In this document: piece by piece, positions 1-8,848 of the stretch | Layout: every line of letters starts with the position of its first letter | How positions within the stretch are numbered: the stretch's first letter is position 1 | From: Alkalihalobacillus sp. FSL W8-0930 | GTDB taxonomy: Bacteria; Bacillota; Bacilli; Bacillales; Bacillaceae_D | Reading direction: 5' to 3' | NCBI GenBank assembly: GCA_037965595.1 | Contig: CP150183.1 | Coordinates: forward strand, 558,001 to 622,000 | Length of the DNA stretch: 64,000 nt | Notes under the pieces: generated by a model | What the model was told of the DNA's origin: nothing | The model's database searches: none | Seen by the model: the letters and a program-made list of their open reading frames with translations, nothing else | Translations under genes and position numbers: made by a program

Positions 1-507
1 GAAGGAATGGAGCAGCTTTCAGGTTACCTTCAAGAAGGAAAAACGGTTGCGCTACTTGGCTCATCTGGAGCAGGCAAGTCCAGCCTGACAAATGCTTTTA
101 TGGATTATCAGTTACAAAAGGTGAACGAGACCAGGCTATCTGATGATCGTGGAAAACACACGACCACACATCGTGAGCTTTTTCTATTACCAAATGGTGC
201 AGCCATTATTGATACACCCGGCATGCGTGAAATCCAACTGCTTGGTGCTGAAGCTGGCTTGGAACAAAGCTATGAGGATATTTATGCCCTTGCTGACTCG
301 TGTAAGTTTAATGATTGTAAGCATCATCACGAGCCAGGGTGCCGTGTGCAGGAGGCAATCCAAACAGGGGAGCTAAGCGAGCAACGATACCAGGGGTACG
401 TTAAGCTATTAAAAGAACAGGCCTTTGCTAAAAGACAGACAGATAAGCGAGAGATGATTAAAGAAAAGAAACGCTGGAAACAAATCACTAAAAGCAGGAG
501 AAAGTAA
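1..507 (+). CDS. rsgA: Ribosome small-subunit-dependent GTPase A (C-terminal part, 5' end outside window)
   Basis: The reading frame is open from base 1, so the gene begins upstream; about 168 residues of a roughly 300-residue family are present. RsgA is a circularly permuted GTPase that binds the 30S subunit late in assembly. Visible are the P-loop GSSGAGKSS, the G2 stretch TTTHREL, the G3 motif DTPGM and the C-terminal zinc site formed by Cys/His residues in CKFNDCKHHHEPGC, the hallmark of the family. The tail is Lys/Arg-rich, as expected for RNA contact. The N-terminal OB-fold is not in the window. Confidence 0.95.
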   Translation, partial: EGMEQLSGYLQEGKTVALLGSSGAGKSSLTNAFMDYQLQKVNETRLSDDRGKHTTTHRELFLLPNGAAIIDTPGMREIQLLGAEAGLEQSYEDIYALADSCKFNDCKHHHEPGCRVQEAIQTGELSEQRYQGYVKLLKEQAFAKRQTDKREMIKEKKRWKQITKSRRK

Positions 508-593
508 CCGATCAAGCGACTCTTTTTAGGTGAAAAAGTTTGAAGCCTGAAAAAAGAGGAATCCTTCCAATAAGAGAGGAAGGGAGCAAGTAG

Positions 594-962
594 ATGGGGA
601 AACGAATGGCTTTATACGCATTTGCACTCGTGTTTGTTGTAGCAGGAATAGGTCACTTTACCATGGATGACGGGTTTGCGCGGATGTTTCCAGAGTGGGT
701 CCCGTTTAAATATCCGATTGTCTATGTAACTGGAATTATTGAATGGATATTGGCCGTGTTTCTGCTTGTACCGAAAACACGGCGACTAACTGGAATCATC
801 ACGGCCATTTATTTAATCTTAATCTTTCCGGCAAATATTTATATGGCGATTGAGGAAATTCCTGCGCCGTGGGATGATTATACGAATCCAGTCATTCTTT
901 GGATTCGGCTATTGTTTCAGCCATTACTGATATGGTGGGTGCTAGCGGTTTCCAAAGAATAG
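594..962 (+). CDS. DoxX-like small membrane protein
   Basis: A 122-residue protein with four predicted membrane helices and the N-terminal GHF signature (residues 21-23) typical of DoxX/DoxD-like proteins. The start has a good ribosome site (GAGGAAGGGAG, about 8 bases upstream). DoxX-family proteins in Bacillus (for example CatD) partner with quinone or catechol detoxification enzymes. A CatE-like dioxygenase lies about 1.8 kb away but in a separate transcription unit, so a functional link is only inferred. The substrate is unknown. Confidence 0.75.
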   Translation: MGKRMALYAFALVFVVAGIGHFTMDDGFARMFPEWVPFKYPIVYVTGIIEWILAVFLLVPKTRRLTGIITAIYLILIFPANIYMAIEEIPAPWDDYTNPVILWIRLLFQPLLIWWVLAVSKE

Positions 963-1005
963 AGCATAAAAAGAGCTTGTGACAGAACTAAAAATTAATT
1001 AAAAA

Positions 1006-1040
1006 ATGGCGAATGATTCTACGATTGAATCATTCGCCAT
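1006..1040. terminator. Bidirectional hairpin of the GCGAATGATTC family
   Basis: Perfect 14-bp stem (1006-1019 with 1027-1040) and a 7-base loop, with A-rich sequence before and T-rich sequence after. It lies between the convergent DoxX and oxidoreductase genes and can terminate both. It belongs to the hairpin family seen at seven places in the window. Confidence 0.75.
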
Positions 1041-1065
1041 TCATGTTTTTCGGATTATTTAGTAA

Positions 1066-1134
1066 GACGAGCGGAGGGATTCTCCTGAAGCGGGTTTATT
1101 GCTATATCCGTGTCTTACTAGCTACATTCGCGTT
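1066..1134 (+). repeat. Interspersed GC-rich repeat, short copy A
   Basis: Contains the shared blocks GCGGAGGGATTCTCCTG, AGCGGGTTTATTGC and CTACATTCGCG. The same blocks occur beside the hairpins at 22.2, 36.4, 48.6 and 56.1 kb. This copy lacks the longer central section present in the 22.2 and 56.1 kb copies. Confidence 0.7.
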
Positions 1135-1141
1135 TTATCAT

Positions 1142-2149
1142 TTACTTCTCTTCAAACGGGTATGTAAGACCCCATTCGGCACGTACCTGGTCAAGTAGTC
1201 GCATAATATCAAGTGATTCATCCAGTGTAATGACTGAGCTTTCTTTTTTGCCTTCAAGAAGAGCACGTCCTACTTCTTCTGCTTCGAACTTGTATCCAGA
1301 AATGCCTTGATCTGCTCTGTTGTCCTTGAATAGCTCAGGTTCTTCCCCGTTCACATGAAGGGTGGCCTGATCAGCAAACAAGAATTGTGGGACATGAATG
1401 TAACCCTTTGTACCGTGTATAAAAGCATCGTTTGGTAAATGAAGGCGAACCCCACCGTGAAGGGAAGCGGTTTTTCCTTCACCGTAATCAAGAAGGATAG
1501 AGAAATGTTCGTCCACACCTGTTTCACCAATATGAGCCGTTGTCCAAAGTCGTTCTGGGTTCGGACCAAAAATCATTGAGGCAAATGAAACAGGGTAAAT
1601 GCCGGCATCAAGAAGGGCACCACCACCAAGCGCAGGATTTAACAATCGACCTTCTGGGTCCCAGCCGATGTGAAAGCCAAACTCTGCTTTTACAATCTTA
1701 ACCTCACCGATTTTTCCAGCATCAATCCACTCACGTACTTTTATTAAAGCAGGTAAAAAGCGTGACCACATCGCTTCCATAAGGAATAGGTTTTTCTCGC
1801 GTGCAGTTGCCACTAGTTCCTCGAGCTCTTTTGCATTAACAGTCATAGGCTTTTCACATAGGACCGCTTTTCCTGCGTGAAGAGCGCTTAGCACATTTTC
1901 TTTGTGAAACGGATGAGGTGTCGCGACATAGATCGCCTCAACATCTGGATCCTGTACCAATTCATCATAGCTTCCGTAAGCATGCGGAATGGAATATTTC
2001 TCAGCGAATGATGCTGCCTTTTCTTTTGTGCGGGAGCCAGCTGCATAGAGCTCTCCGTTCTCTGCATGAACTAAGTCCGTTGCAAACTTCTCGGCAATTC
2101 CACCAGTACCAAGGATTCCCCATTTGATTTTACGTGACGATTCAGCCAT
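1142..2149 (-). CDS. Gfo/Idh/MocA family oxidoreductase
   Basis: A 335-residue NAD(P)-dependent sugar or cyclitol dehydrogenase-type protein. The N-terminal Rossmann fold shows GTGGIAEKF (residues 14-22), the catalytic lysine lies in CEKPMT and the C-terminal alpha/beta domain has DAGIYPVSF, where Asp and Tyr occupy the usual substrate-site positions. It starts after a strong site (AAAGGAGGACATTGAA). It resembles YulF/dihydrodiol-dehydrogenase-like members, but the substrate cannot be told from sequence. It stands alone, with the HxlR gene downstream-to-upstream on the same strand but separated by about 150 bases and a terminator. Confidence 0.88.
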   Translation of the reverse strand: MAESSRKIKWGILGTGGIAEKFATDLVHAENGELYAAGSRTKEKAASFAEKYSIPHAYGSYDELVQDPDVEAIYVATPHPFHKENVLSALHAGKAVLCEKPMTVNAKELEELVATAREKNLFLMEAMWSRFLPALIKVREWIDAGKIGEVKIVKAEFGFHIGWDPEGRLLNPALGGGALLDAGIYPVSFASMIFGPNPERLWTTAHIGETGVDEHFSILLDYGEGKTASLHGGVRLHLPNDAFIHGTKGYIHVPQFLFADQATLHVNGEEPELFKDNRADQGISGYKFEAEEVGRALLEGKKESSVITLDESLDIMRLLDQVRAEWGLTYPFEEK

Positions 2150-2254
2150 TTCAATGTCCTCCTTTTAATTCCGTACATTTTTGTAAACGCTTCATTCGCT
2201 AATAGTGTATCAGATCTTTTAAAGTAAATGGTGAAATTACTCTTAATCATCAAA

Positions 2255-2285
2255 ATAAAAAAGACTGCCTTTTCAAAGACAGTCC
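2255..2285 (-). terminator. Intrinsic terminator after the HxlR gene
   Basis: On the minus strand a 7-bp stem (2278-2284 with 2262-2268, one G-T pair) is followed by a T6 run, 12 bases beyond the stop of the HxlR regulator. Confidence 0.75.
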
Positions 2286-2296
2286 GACTTTATCGG

Positions 2297-2647
2297 TTAT
2301 GCATTATGTTCTTGAAGGGATTCATTCTCTTCTAGGTCTTTCAAATGCTTAGCATGTTTGCTTCCCCATTCGTGCATGGCATCTAAAAGCGGTTGAAGAC
2401 TTTTACCGTATTCCGTCATGGAGTACTCCACTTTTGGCGGAATTTGAGCATAGACCTTACGGATCACAATATCGTGATGCTCGAGCTCACGTAATTGAGC
2501 GGTAAGCATCTTTTGAGTAATTCCAGGAATCGCACGTTTTAATTCATTAAAACGCATCACATCATTTTTAGATAGCTCAAACAAAATTCTATGTTTCCAT
2601 TTGCCCATAAGAATCTCAAGGGCTGTGTCTACTTTGCACGTTTCCAT
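2297..2647 (-). CDS. HxlR/DUF24-family winged-helix regulator (YodB/CatR-like)
   Basis: The 116-residue winged-helix protein carries an N-terminal cysteine (METCKVDTALEIL), the position of the redox-sensing Cys6/Cys7 of Bacillus YodB and CatR. The family signature GKWKHRILFEL and the recognition region ITQKMLTAQLREL follow. I place the start at the second ATG (2647) because AAAGGAGG sits 7 bases upstream of it; an ATG eight codons earlier has no site. It is divergent from the dioxygenase gene and probably represses it and itself. A role as thiol-based sensor of quinones or diamide is inferred from the family. Confidence 0.88.
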   Translation of the reverse strand: METCKVDTALEILMGKWKHRILFELSKNDVMRFNELKRAIPGITQKMLTAQLRELEHHDIVIRKVYAQIPPKVEYSMTEYGKSLQPLLDAMHEWGSKHAKHLKDLEENESLQEHNA

Positions 2648-2681
2648 TGTGTAGCCTCCTTTAGTTTCCATAATGACACTA

Positions 2682-2696
2682 TACTACTTTTAAGTG
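2682..2696. promoter_or_regulatory. Candidate YodB/CatR-type operator
   Basis: TACT-N7-AGTG lies 35 bases upstream of the HxlR start, in the divergent region shared with the dioxygenase gene. DUF24 repressors such as YodB bind TACT-N7-AGTA, so this differs at one base. A second small dyad (ATAC-N5-GTAT, 2726-2738) lies nearer the dioxygenase start. Confidence 0.5.
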
Positions 2697-2767
2697 CCTA
2701 CTTCTATAAAAATCTTTTATGAAGCATACTAAACGTATCGGAAATTAAAATAGGAGGTAGATATAGT

Positions 2768-3616
2768 ATGAGTATTCATCCAGAGACAACACTTGGCCAT
2801 GTAAGGCTTCGAGTTTCAAACCTAGAGAAGTCCATTCAATTTTATAAGGAAGTAATTGGTTTTTCAATCGCGCAGATTGAAGGTAAGGTTGCTTACTTAA
2901 AGGTAGAGGAAGGGGATACTCTTCTTGTATTAGAAGAAATTCCACATGCGACACGCTTACCGGAACGATCTGCTGCAGGCCTTTATCATGTAGCCATTCT
3001 GCTTCCGGATCGTCCATCCCTTGCAAGCATTCTGTATCATTTTGCAGATAAACGAATTCAAATCGGGCAAGCGGATCACTTAGTAAGTGAAGCATTGTAT
3101 TTAGCTGACCCTGATGGTAATGGCCTTGAGATTTATCGGGACCGCGATCGATCTGTATGGGAAGTGGAACAAAATGGCGACTATAAGATGGCGACAGATC
3201 CGATTAATATAGAGAGCTTAATTCAAGAGGCAGAGGAACACTCAAGGAAAGGGCTTCCTCAAGGAACGATCATAGGGCACGTACACATGCATGTGTCTAA
3301 TTTAGAAGAGACTGAGGCCTTTTATCGCGATGTAATTGGCTTTGAAACAGTAGGGGATTACAGTCGGATGTCCGCTAAATTTATGGCAGCTGGCCGGTAC
3401 CACCATCATCTAGGCTTTAATATTTGGGCAGGTCAGGGTGTTACACCAACGCCAGATACGGCTGTAGGCATGTCGTATTACACTGTGAAGCTTGTAGACG
3501 ATCTAGAGAGAGAACAGCTTGTTAGACGACTACAGAAGGCGAATCATCCGTTTAAAGAAGAAAGCTCCATCATTTGGGTAGTAGATCCTTCCGGTATGAA
3601 CGTAAGATTTGAGTAA
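2768..3616 (+). CDS. catE: Catechol-2,3-dioxygenase-like VOC protein
   Basis: A 282-residue protein with two glyoxalase/VOC modules (about residues 8-125 and 167-282), the size and layout of B. subtilis CatE and MhqA/MhqO ring-cleavage enzymes. Metal-ligand candidates are His in GHVRLRVSN and GHVHMHVSN, the His cluster HHHLGF, and the final Glu of NVRFE. Family members open catechol or hydroquinone rings with Fe2+. It is divergent from the HxlR regulator and just upstream of a nitroreductase, which supports a quinone-detoxification role. The ribosome site is AGGAGG. Confidence 0.85.
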   Translation: MSIHPETTLGHVRLRVSNLEKSIQFYKEVIGFSIAQIEGKVAYLKVEEGDTLLVLEEIPHATRLPERSAAGLYHVAILLPDRPSLASILYHFADKRIQIGQADHLVSEALYLADPDGNGLEIYRDRDRSVWEVEQNGDYKMATDPINIESLIQEAEEHSRKGLPQGTIIGHVHMHVSNLEETEAFYRDVIGFETVGDYSRMSAKFMAAGRYHHHLGFNIWAGQGVTPTPDTAVGMSYYTVKLVDDLEREQLVRRLQKANHPFKEESSIIWVVDPSGMNVRFE

Positions 3617-3696
3617 AAAAGGTTGCTTTAACAAACAATAATAATTCCGTTGACTGTCTATAATAGGACGGATCATATCTATAGGAGGCACCCAAC

Positions 3697-4296
3697 ATGA
3701 ATAAAGACTTTTTTCAAGCAATTGCAGATCGACGTTCTTATTACGCTGTAAGTAAAGAGCATGTGGTTGAGGACGAGCGTATCACTGAAATCGTTGAGCA
3801 CGCAGTGAAATATGTACCATCAGCATTTAACTCACAAACGACACGCGTGATTGTCTTATTAGGAGAGAATCATGATAAGTTCTGGGAGTTAACAACAGGT
3901 GTACTGAAGAAGATTGTACCAGCCGAGAATTTTGCTGCGACACAAGAGAAAATGGACTTATTTGGGAATGCGTATGGGACAGTACTCTTTTTTGAAGATG
4001 AGGAAATAGTAAAGGGTCTTCAGGAGCAGTTTGCTTTGTATGCAGATAACTTCCCGATTTGGTCAGAACAAACAAGTGGCATGCATCAGTTTGCTGTGTG
4101 GACAGGGTTAGAAATAGAAGGCTTTGGAGCGTCCCTTCAACACTACAATCCAATTGTGGATGAAGAAGTGAGAAAAGAGTGGAATGTACCGTCTACTTGG
4201 AAGCTTAGAGCACAGATGCCATTCGGAAAACCAGTAGCATCTCCTGGAGATAAGGACTTTAAACCACTTGAAGAACGAGTGAAAGTATATAAGTAA
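3697..4296 (+). CDS. Nitroreductase family protein (YodC/Frm2-like)
   Basis: A 199-residue FMN-dependent oxidoreductase. The N-terminal RRSYYAVSKE matches the phosphate-binding RRS motif of the nitroreductase fold, and the family segment FGASLQHYNP is present near residue 145. Such enzymes reduce nitro compounds and quinones with NAD(P)H. It lies 80 bases after the CatE-like gene on the same strand with its own strong site (TAGGAGGCACCCAAC). In B. subtilis the DUF24 regulator YodB controls a nitroreductase (YodC) as well, so co-control here is plausible. Confidence 0.9.
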   Translation: MNKDFFQAIADRRSYYAVSKEHVVEDERITEIVEHAVKYVPSAFNSQTTRVIVLLGENHDKFWELTTGVLKKIVPAENFAATQEKMDLFGNAYGTVLFFEDEEIVKGLQEQFALYADNFPIWSEQTSGMHQFAVWTGLEIEGFGASLQHYNPIVDEEVRKEWNVPSTWKLRAQMPFGKPVASPGDKDFKPLEERVKVYK

Positions 4297-4308
4297 GAGA
4301 GTCATACA

Positions 4309-4340
4309 AAAAAGCACCCCTCAAACGAGGAGTGCTTTTT
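4309..4340. terminator. Bidirectional intrinsic terminator
   Basis: A 14-bp stem with one mismatch (4309-4322 with 4327-4340), loop AAAC, A-run on the left and T-run on the right. It separates the convergent nitroreductase and Usp genes. Confidence 0.85.
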
Positions 4341-4345
4341 ACTAC

Positions 4346-5050
4346 TTAGTTTTTGTTGTTAAGAAGTTCTTTTTTGAACTTCTCTGTACAGGAGTCCACA
4401 ACTTCTGGCTCTGTCACACTGTCATCTGTTACATGAACTTGCATCATTTGATTGTTGTTCATGAACTTAAACACACCATTGTTAAAGTCTGTTCCTTGCT
4501 CTTTAAAGAAAATCCCTTCAAACAGTGCATCTTTTGGATGTGAGAAGCTTAAACGATAAGCACCTTCGTTATCTTTAGTCAGATACGCACGGCAGCCTTT
4601 TTCGTAATGGCCTTCCTCGCCCTTAAGAGCACGGTCTACTGAAACAACATGGAAATCAACAAACGGAACTTCACGAAGCAACACATTCATAAACGAACCT
4701 TTTGTAATCTCTTCCCAACGACTTTTCGCTGTTTGACCGATAATAATTTGTGTAATATGTTTTTCGCGAGCAATTTCCGCAATAACTTTTACAGCTGGAC
4801 GCTTTTCATTGTCACGAATGATAAATTCCTCAACGTTGTGCTCTTCGGCAAGCTGTTTCCAGCGATCAATGTAATCGGATTTCTCCGCATCTAATTCATC
4901 GTAAGGAAGTGCATCAATTGTTAGGATGTAGAGTGGACAATCCAGCATGCTAGCGATTTTACAGCCACGCTTGATTAAACGCTCACCGTTAGGTCCGTAG
5001 TACACACACACTAATATGCTTTCATCCATTCTTCCTTTAATTTTCTTCAT
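4346..5050 (-). CDS. Universal stress protein-like (KdpD Usp-domain-like) protein
   Basis: The first ~130 residues form a Usp-type alpha/beta domain (ESILVCVYYGPNGERLIKRG at residues 10-29, IIIGQTAKSRWEE) closely resembling the Usp module of KdpD sensor kinases. The KdpD module and histidine kinase domains are absent. The remaining ~100 residues show no domain I recognise. The start at 5050 is supported by AAGGAG 8 bases upstream. It is divergent from the mrp operon; a link to cation homeostasis is suggested only by position and by the KdpD resemblance. Confidence 0.7.
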   Translation of the reverse strand: MKKIKGRMDESILVCVYYGPNGERLIKRGCKIASMLDCPLYILTIDALPYDELDAEKSDYIDRWKQLAEEHNVEEFIIRDNEKRPAVKVIAEIAREKHITQIIIGQTAKSRWEEITKGSFMNVLLREVPFVDFHVVSVDRALKGEEGHYEKGCRAYLTKDNEGAYRLSFSHPKDALFEGIFFKEQGTDFNNGVFKFMNNNQMMQVHVTDDSVTEPEVVDSCTEKFKKELLNNKN

Positions 5051-5677
5051 TGTATACTCTCCTTGTTCTTTTCAAGAATTAATCTATTTTAAATAGTTGT
5101 CGTATGCATATGTTTTGGCGTTAGCACAGTATATACTGAAACATTCAACATTTCAATTTAAACTTATGATTTTTTTTGAGGGAAATTTGACTGGGTGAAT
5201 GTCTGATTATAAGCGTAGAAATGGGTTTGTCGAAAAAACAAAAATTAGGGGAAATTGTTACGATTTTGAGACATGACCCAAATCTAGTCTCTATGAAGTG
5301 CATTCATGTGAAATTTATTATATACTTTTCATTGAAGAGTAATGGTTCTTTGTATTGTTTACGTTCCCATCTACACTTGAGTAACAAGTATGTCCACTTG
5401 TCATTAGGTTACTCCTACTTTCATAAAGCAATCCCTGCACGTAATCTATACCATGCTCATGTAGACTGCGCTTAATTTTGCACAGTCCTATTGGAATGGT
5501 CAAAATTAGCTTTTCCACGCGAATTCCATTATTTGCTTACATCATACACCTATATTACATCCAATTCAAGGACTACTTCACATCGTAAATGAAATCATGA
5601 TGTGAGGGAATTAATATAAAAAAACGTCAGTATCTGAACATTCAGGTGTCCTGGTCGAAAATCTAGGAGGTCATGCT
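5051..5677. other. 627-base gap between the Usp gene and mrpA
   Basis: AT-rich with no convincing gene. Short frames on both strands (for example 5221-5475 plus, 5318-5518 minus) have no ribosome site and no recognisable content. A small dyad CTGAA-CA-TTCAG occurs at 5634-5645, about 33 bases before mrpA. The length leaves room for the divergent promoters and a long mrp leader. Confidence 0.5.
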
Positions 5678-8098
5678 TTGAGCTGGTTAAATTTCGCCAT
5701 ATTTCTACCGATTCTGTACGCTGTTTTTATTCCATTCTTTTATAAGAAGGTACCCTCGGTTCACACAGGTTGGTTTGTCTTACCGATTCCATTCGTATTA
5801 TTTATTTATCTCACAACCTCTATTCCGGATATCGCAAATGGCGGTTGGTTTATGCATACGGTTTCTTGGATTCCGTCCCTCGGTATAAACTTCACAACAT
5901 ATCTTGATGGGTTAAGCTTAATTCTAGCTTTGCTAATAACAGGAGTGGGAACGCTTGTTATTGCCTATTCAATCTTTTATCTATCCATGAAAAGAGAAGC
6001 CCTTCATAATTTCTATATTTACTTGCTATTATTTATGGGGGCAATGTTAGGTGTTGTATTATCTGATAATTTAATGGTTCTTTATCTTTTCTGGGAGTTA
6101 ACAAGTGTATCTTCCTTCTTATTAATTGCTTTTTGGTATCAACGTGATAAATCACGCTATGGTGCCCAAAAATCTATGCTAATCACCGTAAGTGGTGGAA
6201 TTTCCATGCTTGCTGGTTTTATTATGCTTCATTCAATGACTGGGTCTTGGAGTGTACGTTACATTATCGAAGAAGTAGGATCACTTTCTGACTCTAGTTT
6301 GTTTATTCCAGCCATGTTACTAATCTTACTTGGAGCCTTTACGAAATCAGCCCAGTTTCCTTTCCATATCTGGTTACCTGATGCGATGGAAGCACCAACT
6401 CCAGTTAGTGCGTATCTTCACTCAGCAACCATGGTTAAAGCAGGAATTTATCTTGTTGCTAGATTCACGCCTGTTTTTGGTGGAGAGGCAACCTGGTTCT
6501 GGATCGTAAGTATGATTGGACTCGTCACGCTGTTCTGGGGTTCCTTTACCGCAGTTAGACAGACGGACTTAAAGGCTTTACTTGCCTACTCCACAATCAG
6601 TCAGCTTGGAATGATTATGAGTATGCTTGGAATGGGGTCGGCTGCATATTATTTTGCTCCTGATTCCAAAGCGTTTGAGTATTCATCAATGGCAATCCTT
6701 GCAGCGTTGTTTCATCTAATTAACCATTCAACCTTTAAAGGTGCTCTCTTTATGGTGGTTGGAATTGTCGACCATGAAACAGGGACCCGAGATATACGTA
6801 GACTTGGCGGTTTAATGACCATTATGCCGATCACGTTTACCTTTGCTGCGATTGGAAGCTTTGCGATGGCAGGGTTGCCACCGTTTAATGGATTCCTGAG
6901 TAAGGAAATGTTCTTCTCTGCTGTACTGACGGCATCAGATCTTGGCATCTTCCATATGGAAACGGTTGGACTGATGTTTCCAATCATCGCTTGGGTAGCA
7001 AGTGTACTCACATTTGTTTATTGTATGATTCTTGTCTTCCGAACGTTTACCGGAAATTACAATCCGGAGAAACTTGAGAAAAGCGCACATGAAGCTCCTA
7101 TCGGAATGTTGATTCCACCAGGTATTCTCGTTTCATTTGTTGTTGTCATTTTCTTCTTTCCACAAACAATGGCTGATTACATCTTAAATCCAGGTGTGGA
7201 GGCTGTATTGCCAATACCAATAGAAGATGTTAATTATTACACTCAAATTTCTGCGTGGCATGGCTGGCATGCACCTGAACTTTGGATGACTGTAGCTGTA
7301 GTAATCTTAGGAAGCCTGTTATTTGTATTCCTGCGTAGCTGGCAGGGTGTATACAGCCTGTTCCCAAGAGACTGGTCATTTAACACGGTATACAATGCCA
7401 TTCTTGTTGGCTCAGAAAAGGGCTCAGAGAAACTAACTGAAAAATATATGACAGGATCATTAAGACATTATCTGCTGTATATTTTCGCTTTCTTAATTCT
7501 GGCAGTTGGAACTGTCATCTTTGCTACAAATGGATTTGTGATTGACAGGTCTAATGATGCACCTGTGAACATCTACGAATTGATTCTGATTAGTATCATT
7601 GCCATCGCAGCCGTTGGAATCATCTTTGCCAAATCAAGATTAACTGCCATTATCTTAAATGGTGTACTTGGTTATATGGTTGCCATCTTCTTTGTTATCT
7701 TCCGTGCGCCGGATTTGGCTCTTACACAGCTCGTAATTGAAACAGTGTCAGCTGCCTTGTTCCTGTTATGTTTCTTCTTCCTTCCTGAATGGAAGAAAGA
7801 GAACGTGACTCGAAAGGTGAAAGGTTTTAACCTAGTGATTTCACTAGGTGTCGGTACAATTGTGACGCTTGTGATGTTGTCTATTCAAGGCAATCGATTA
7901 TTTGATAGTATTTCAAGCTACTTTGAAGATGCCTATAAGTTAGCTGGTGGTAAAAATATCGTAAACGCCATTTTGGCTGACTTCCGTGCATTTGATACGA
8001 TGCTTGAAATTCTTGTACTAGCAATTGCAGGACTCGGAGTCTATACATTGATTAAATTAAAATCGTCGGAAGGGAATGATAAACGTGAAAGTAAATGA
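5678..8098 (+). CDS. mrpA: Na+/H+ antiporter subunit A
   Basis: An 806-residue polytopic protein, the usual MrpA length. It has an NuoL/ND5-like antiporter core with the conserved glutamate in LFWELTS and lysine in GAFTKSAQFPFHIWLPDAMEAPTPVSA (residues given here start near 228). A C-terminal MbhD/MbhE-like extension ends at about residue 780. The start is TTG at 5678 with AGGAGG 8 bases upstream. It is the first gene of a seven-gene operon in which all genes overlap or nearly abut. The Mrp complex exports Na+ for protons and supports pH homeostasis at high pH and salt. Confidence 0.97.
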   Translation: MSWLNFAIFLPILYAVFIPFFYKKVPSVHTGWFVLPIPFVLFIYLTTSIPDIANGGWFMHTVSWIPSLGINFTTYLDGLSLILALLITGVGTLVIAYSIFYLSMKREALHNFYIYLLLFMGAMLGVVLSDNLMVLYLFWELTSVSSFLLIAFWYQRDKSRYGAQKSMLITVSGGISMLAGFIMLHSMTGSWSVRYIIEEVGSLSDSSLFIPAMLLILLGAFTKSAQFPFHIWLPDAMEAPTPVSAYLHSATMVKAGIYLVARFTPVFGGEATWFWIVSMIGLVTLFWGSFTAVRQTDLKALLAYSTISQLGMIMSMLGMGSAAYYFAPDSKAFEYSSMAILAALFHLINHSTFKGALFMVVGIVDHETGTRDIRRLGGLMTIMPITFTFAAIGSFAMAGLPPFNGFLSKEMFFSAVLTASDLGIFHMETVGLMFPIIAWVASVLTFVYCMILVFRTFTGNYNPEKLEKSAHEAPIGMLIPPGILVSFVVVIFFFPQTMADYILNPGVEAVLPIPIEDVNYYTQISAWHGWHAPELWMTVAVVILGSLLFVFLRSWQGVYSLFPRDWSFNTVYNAILVGSEKGSEKLTEKYMTGSLRHYLLYIFAFLILAVGTVIFATNGFVIDRSNDAPVNIYELILISIIAIAAVGIIFAKSRLTAIILNGVLGYMVAIFFVIFRAPDLALTQLVIETVSAALFLLCFFFLPEWKKENVTRKVKGFNLVISLGVGTIVTLVMLSIQGNRLFDSISSYFEDAYKLAGGKNIVNAILADFRAFDTMLEILVLAIAGLGVYTLIKLKSSEGNDKRESK

Positions 8099-8510
8099 TG
8101 TGATTCTACAAACTGTCAGTAAGATAGCTACGTTTATCATTCTCACTTTTGGTGTCTACTTGTTCTTAGCTGGACACCATGAGCCCGGTGGTGGGTTTAT
8201 CGGTGGCTTAGTGCTCGCATCTGCCTTAGTTCTGCTGTATCTTGCCTTTGATATACAGACTGTAGAAAAGGGAATTCCGATTAACTACCGTCTGATGGCT
8301 GGGATTGGTGTTCTGGTTTCTGTTTGTACAGGTATTAGTTCGTTATTCTACGGAACGAATTTCTTGAATATGGAGTTCGATTACTTTAACCTTCCGATCT
8401 TTGGAGAGACTGAGCTAACAACAGTTACGATCTTTGAAATTGGCGTATCTCTAGCTGTTATCGGGACGGCGCTAACAATTATTCTAAGCATAAGTGAGGA
8501 TGTTGATTAA
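8085..8510 (+). CDS. mrpB: Na+/H+ antiporter subunit B
   Basis: About 141 residues and four membrane helices with the subunit B hallmark GHHEPGGGFIGGL. I prefer the GTG start at 8085 because GGAAGGG lies 10 bases upstream and the N-terminus then lines up with B. subtilis MrpB. An in-frame ATG at 8076 abuts the ribosome site. The gene overlaps the end of mrpA, suggesting translational coupling. Confidence 0.95.
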   Translation: MKVNDVILQTVSKIATFIILTFGVYLFLAGHHEPGGGFIGGLVLASALVLLYLAFDIQTVEKGIPINYRLMAGIGVLVSVCTGISSLFYGTNFLNMEFDYFNLPIFGETELTTVTIFEIGVSLAVIGTALTIILSISEDVD

Positions 8511-8848
8511 TGGAGACACTTATGGCGTTATTAGTTGGATTATTATTCACGGTAGGAACCTACATGGTTCTATCAAAAAATATTGTTCGTATCATTCTGG
8601 GCACTGCAGTCTTTTCACATGGTGCGCACTTACTGCTTATTACAATGGGAGGATTAAAGGGAGGCGCAGCTCCATTACTTGATCAAGGTAATGATGCTTT
8701 TGTCGATTCGTTGCCTCAAGCTTTGATTCTAACCGCCATTGTTATTAACTTCGGTGTAACGGCATTTTTCCTTGTGTTAGCTTACAGAGGATATACCGAG
8801 CTTGGGACAGATGATATGAATCAGCTAAGGGGGAATAAAGATGAATAA
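8510..8848 (+). CDS. mrpC: Na+/H+ antiporter subunit C
   Basis: A 112-residue NuoK-like subunit with three membrane helices. Family features are the early GTYMVLSKNIVRIILG segment and the late LPQALILTAIVINFG segment. Its start overlaps the last base of the mrpB stop, so translation is probably coupled. Confidence 0.95.
   Translation: METLMALLVGLLFTVGTYMVLSKNIVRIILGTAVFSHGAHLLLITMGGLKGGAAPLLDQGNDAFVDSLPQALILTAIVINFGVTAFFLVLAYRGYTELGTDDMNQLRGNKDE

Noticed and set aside
5221-5518. Two overlapping short frames (84 residues plus, 66 residues minus) upstream of mrpA
   Set aside because: Neither has a ribosome site at its start, and residue make-up looks random.
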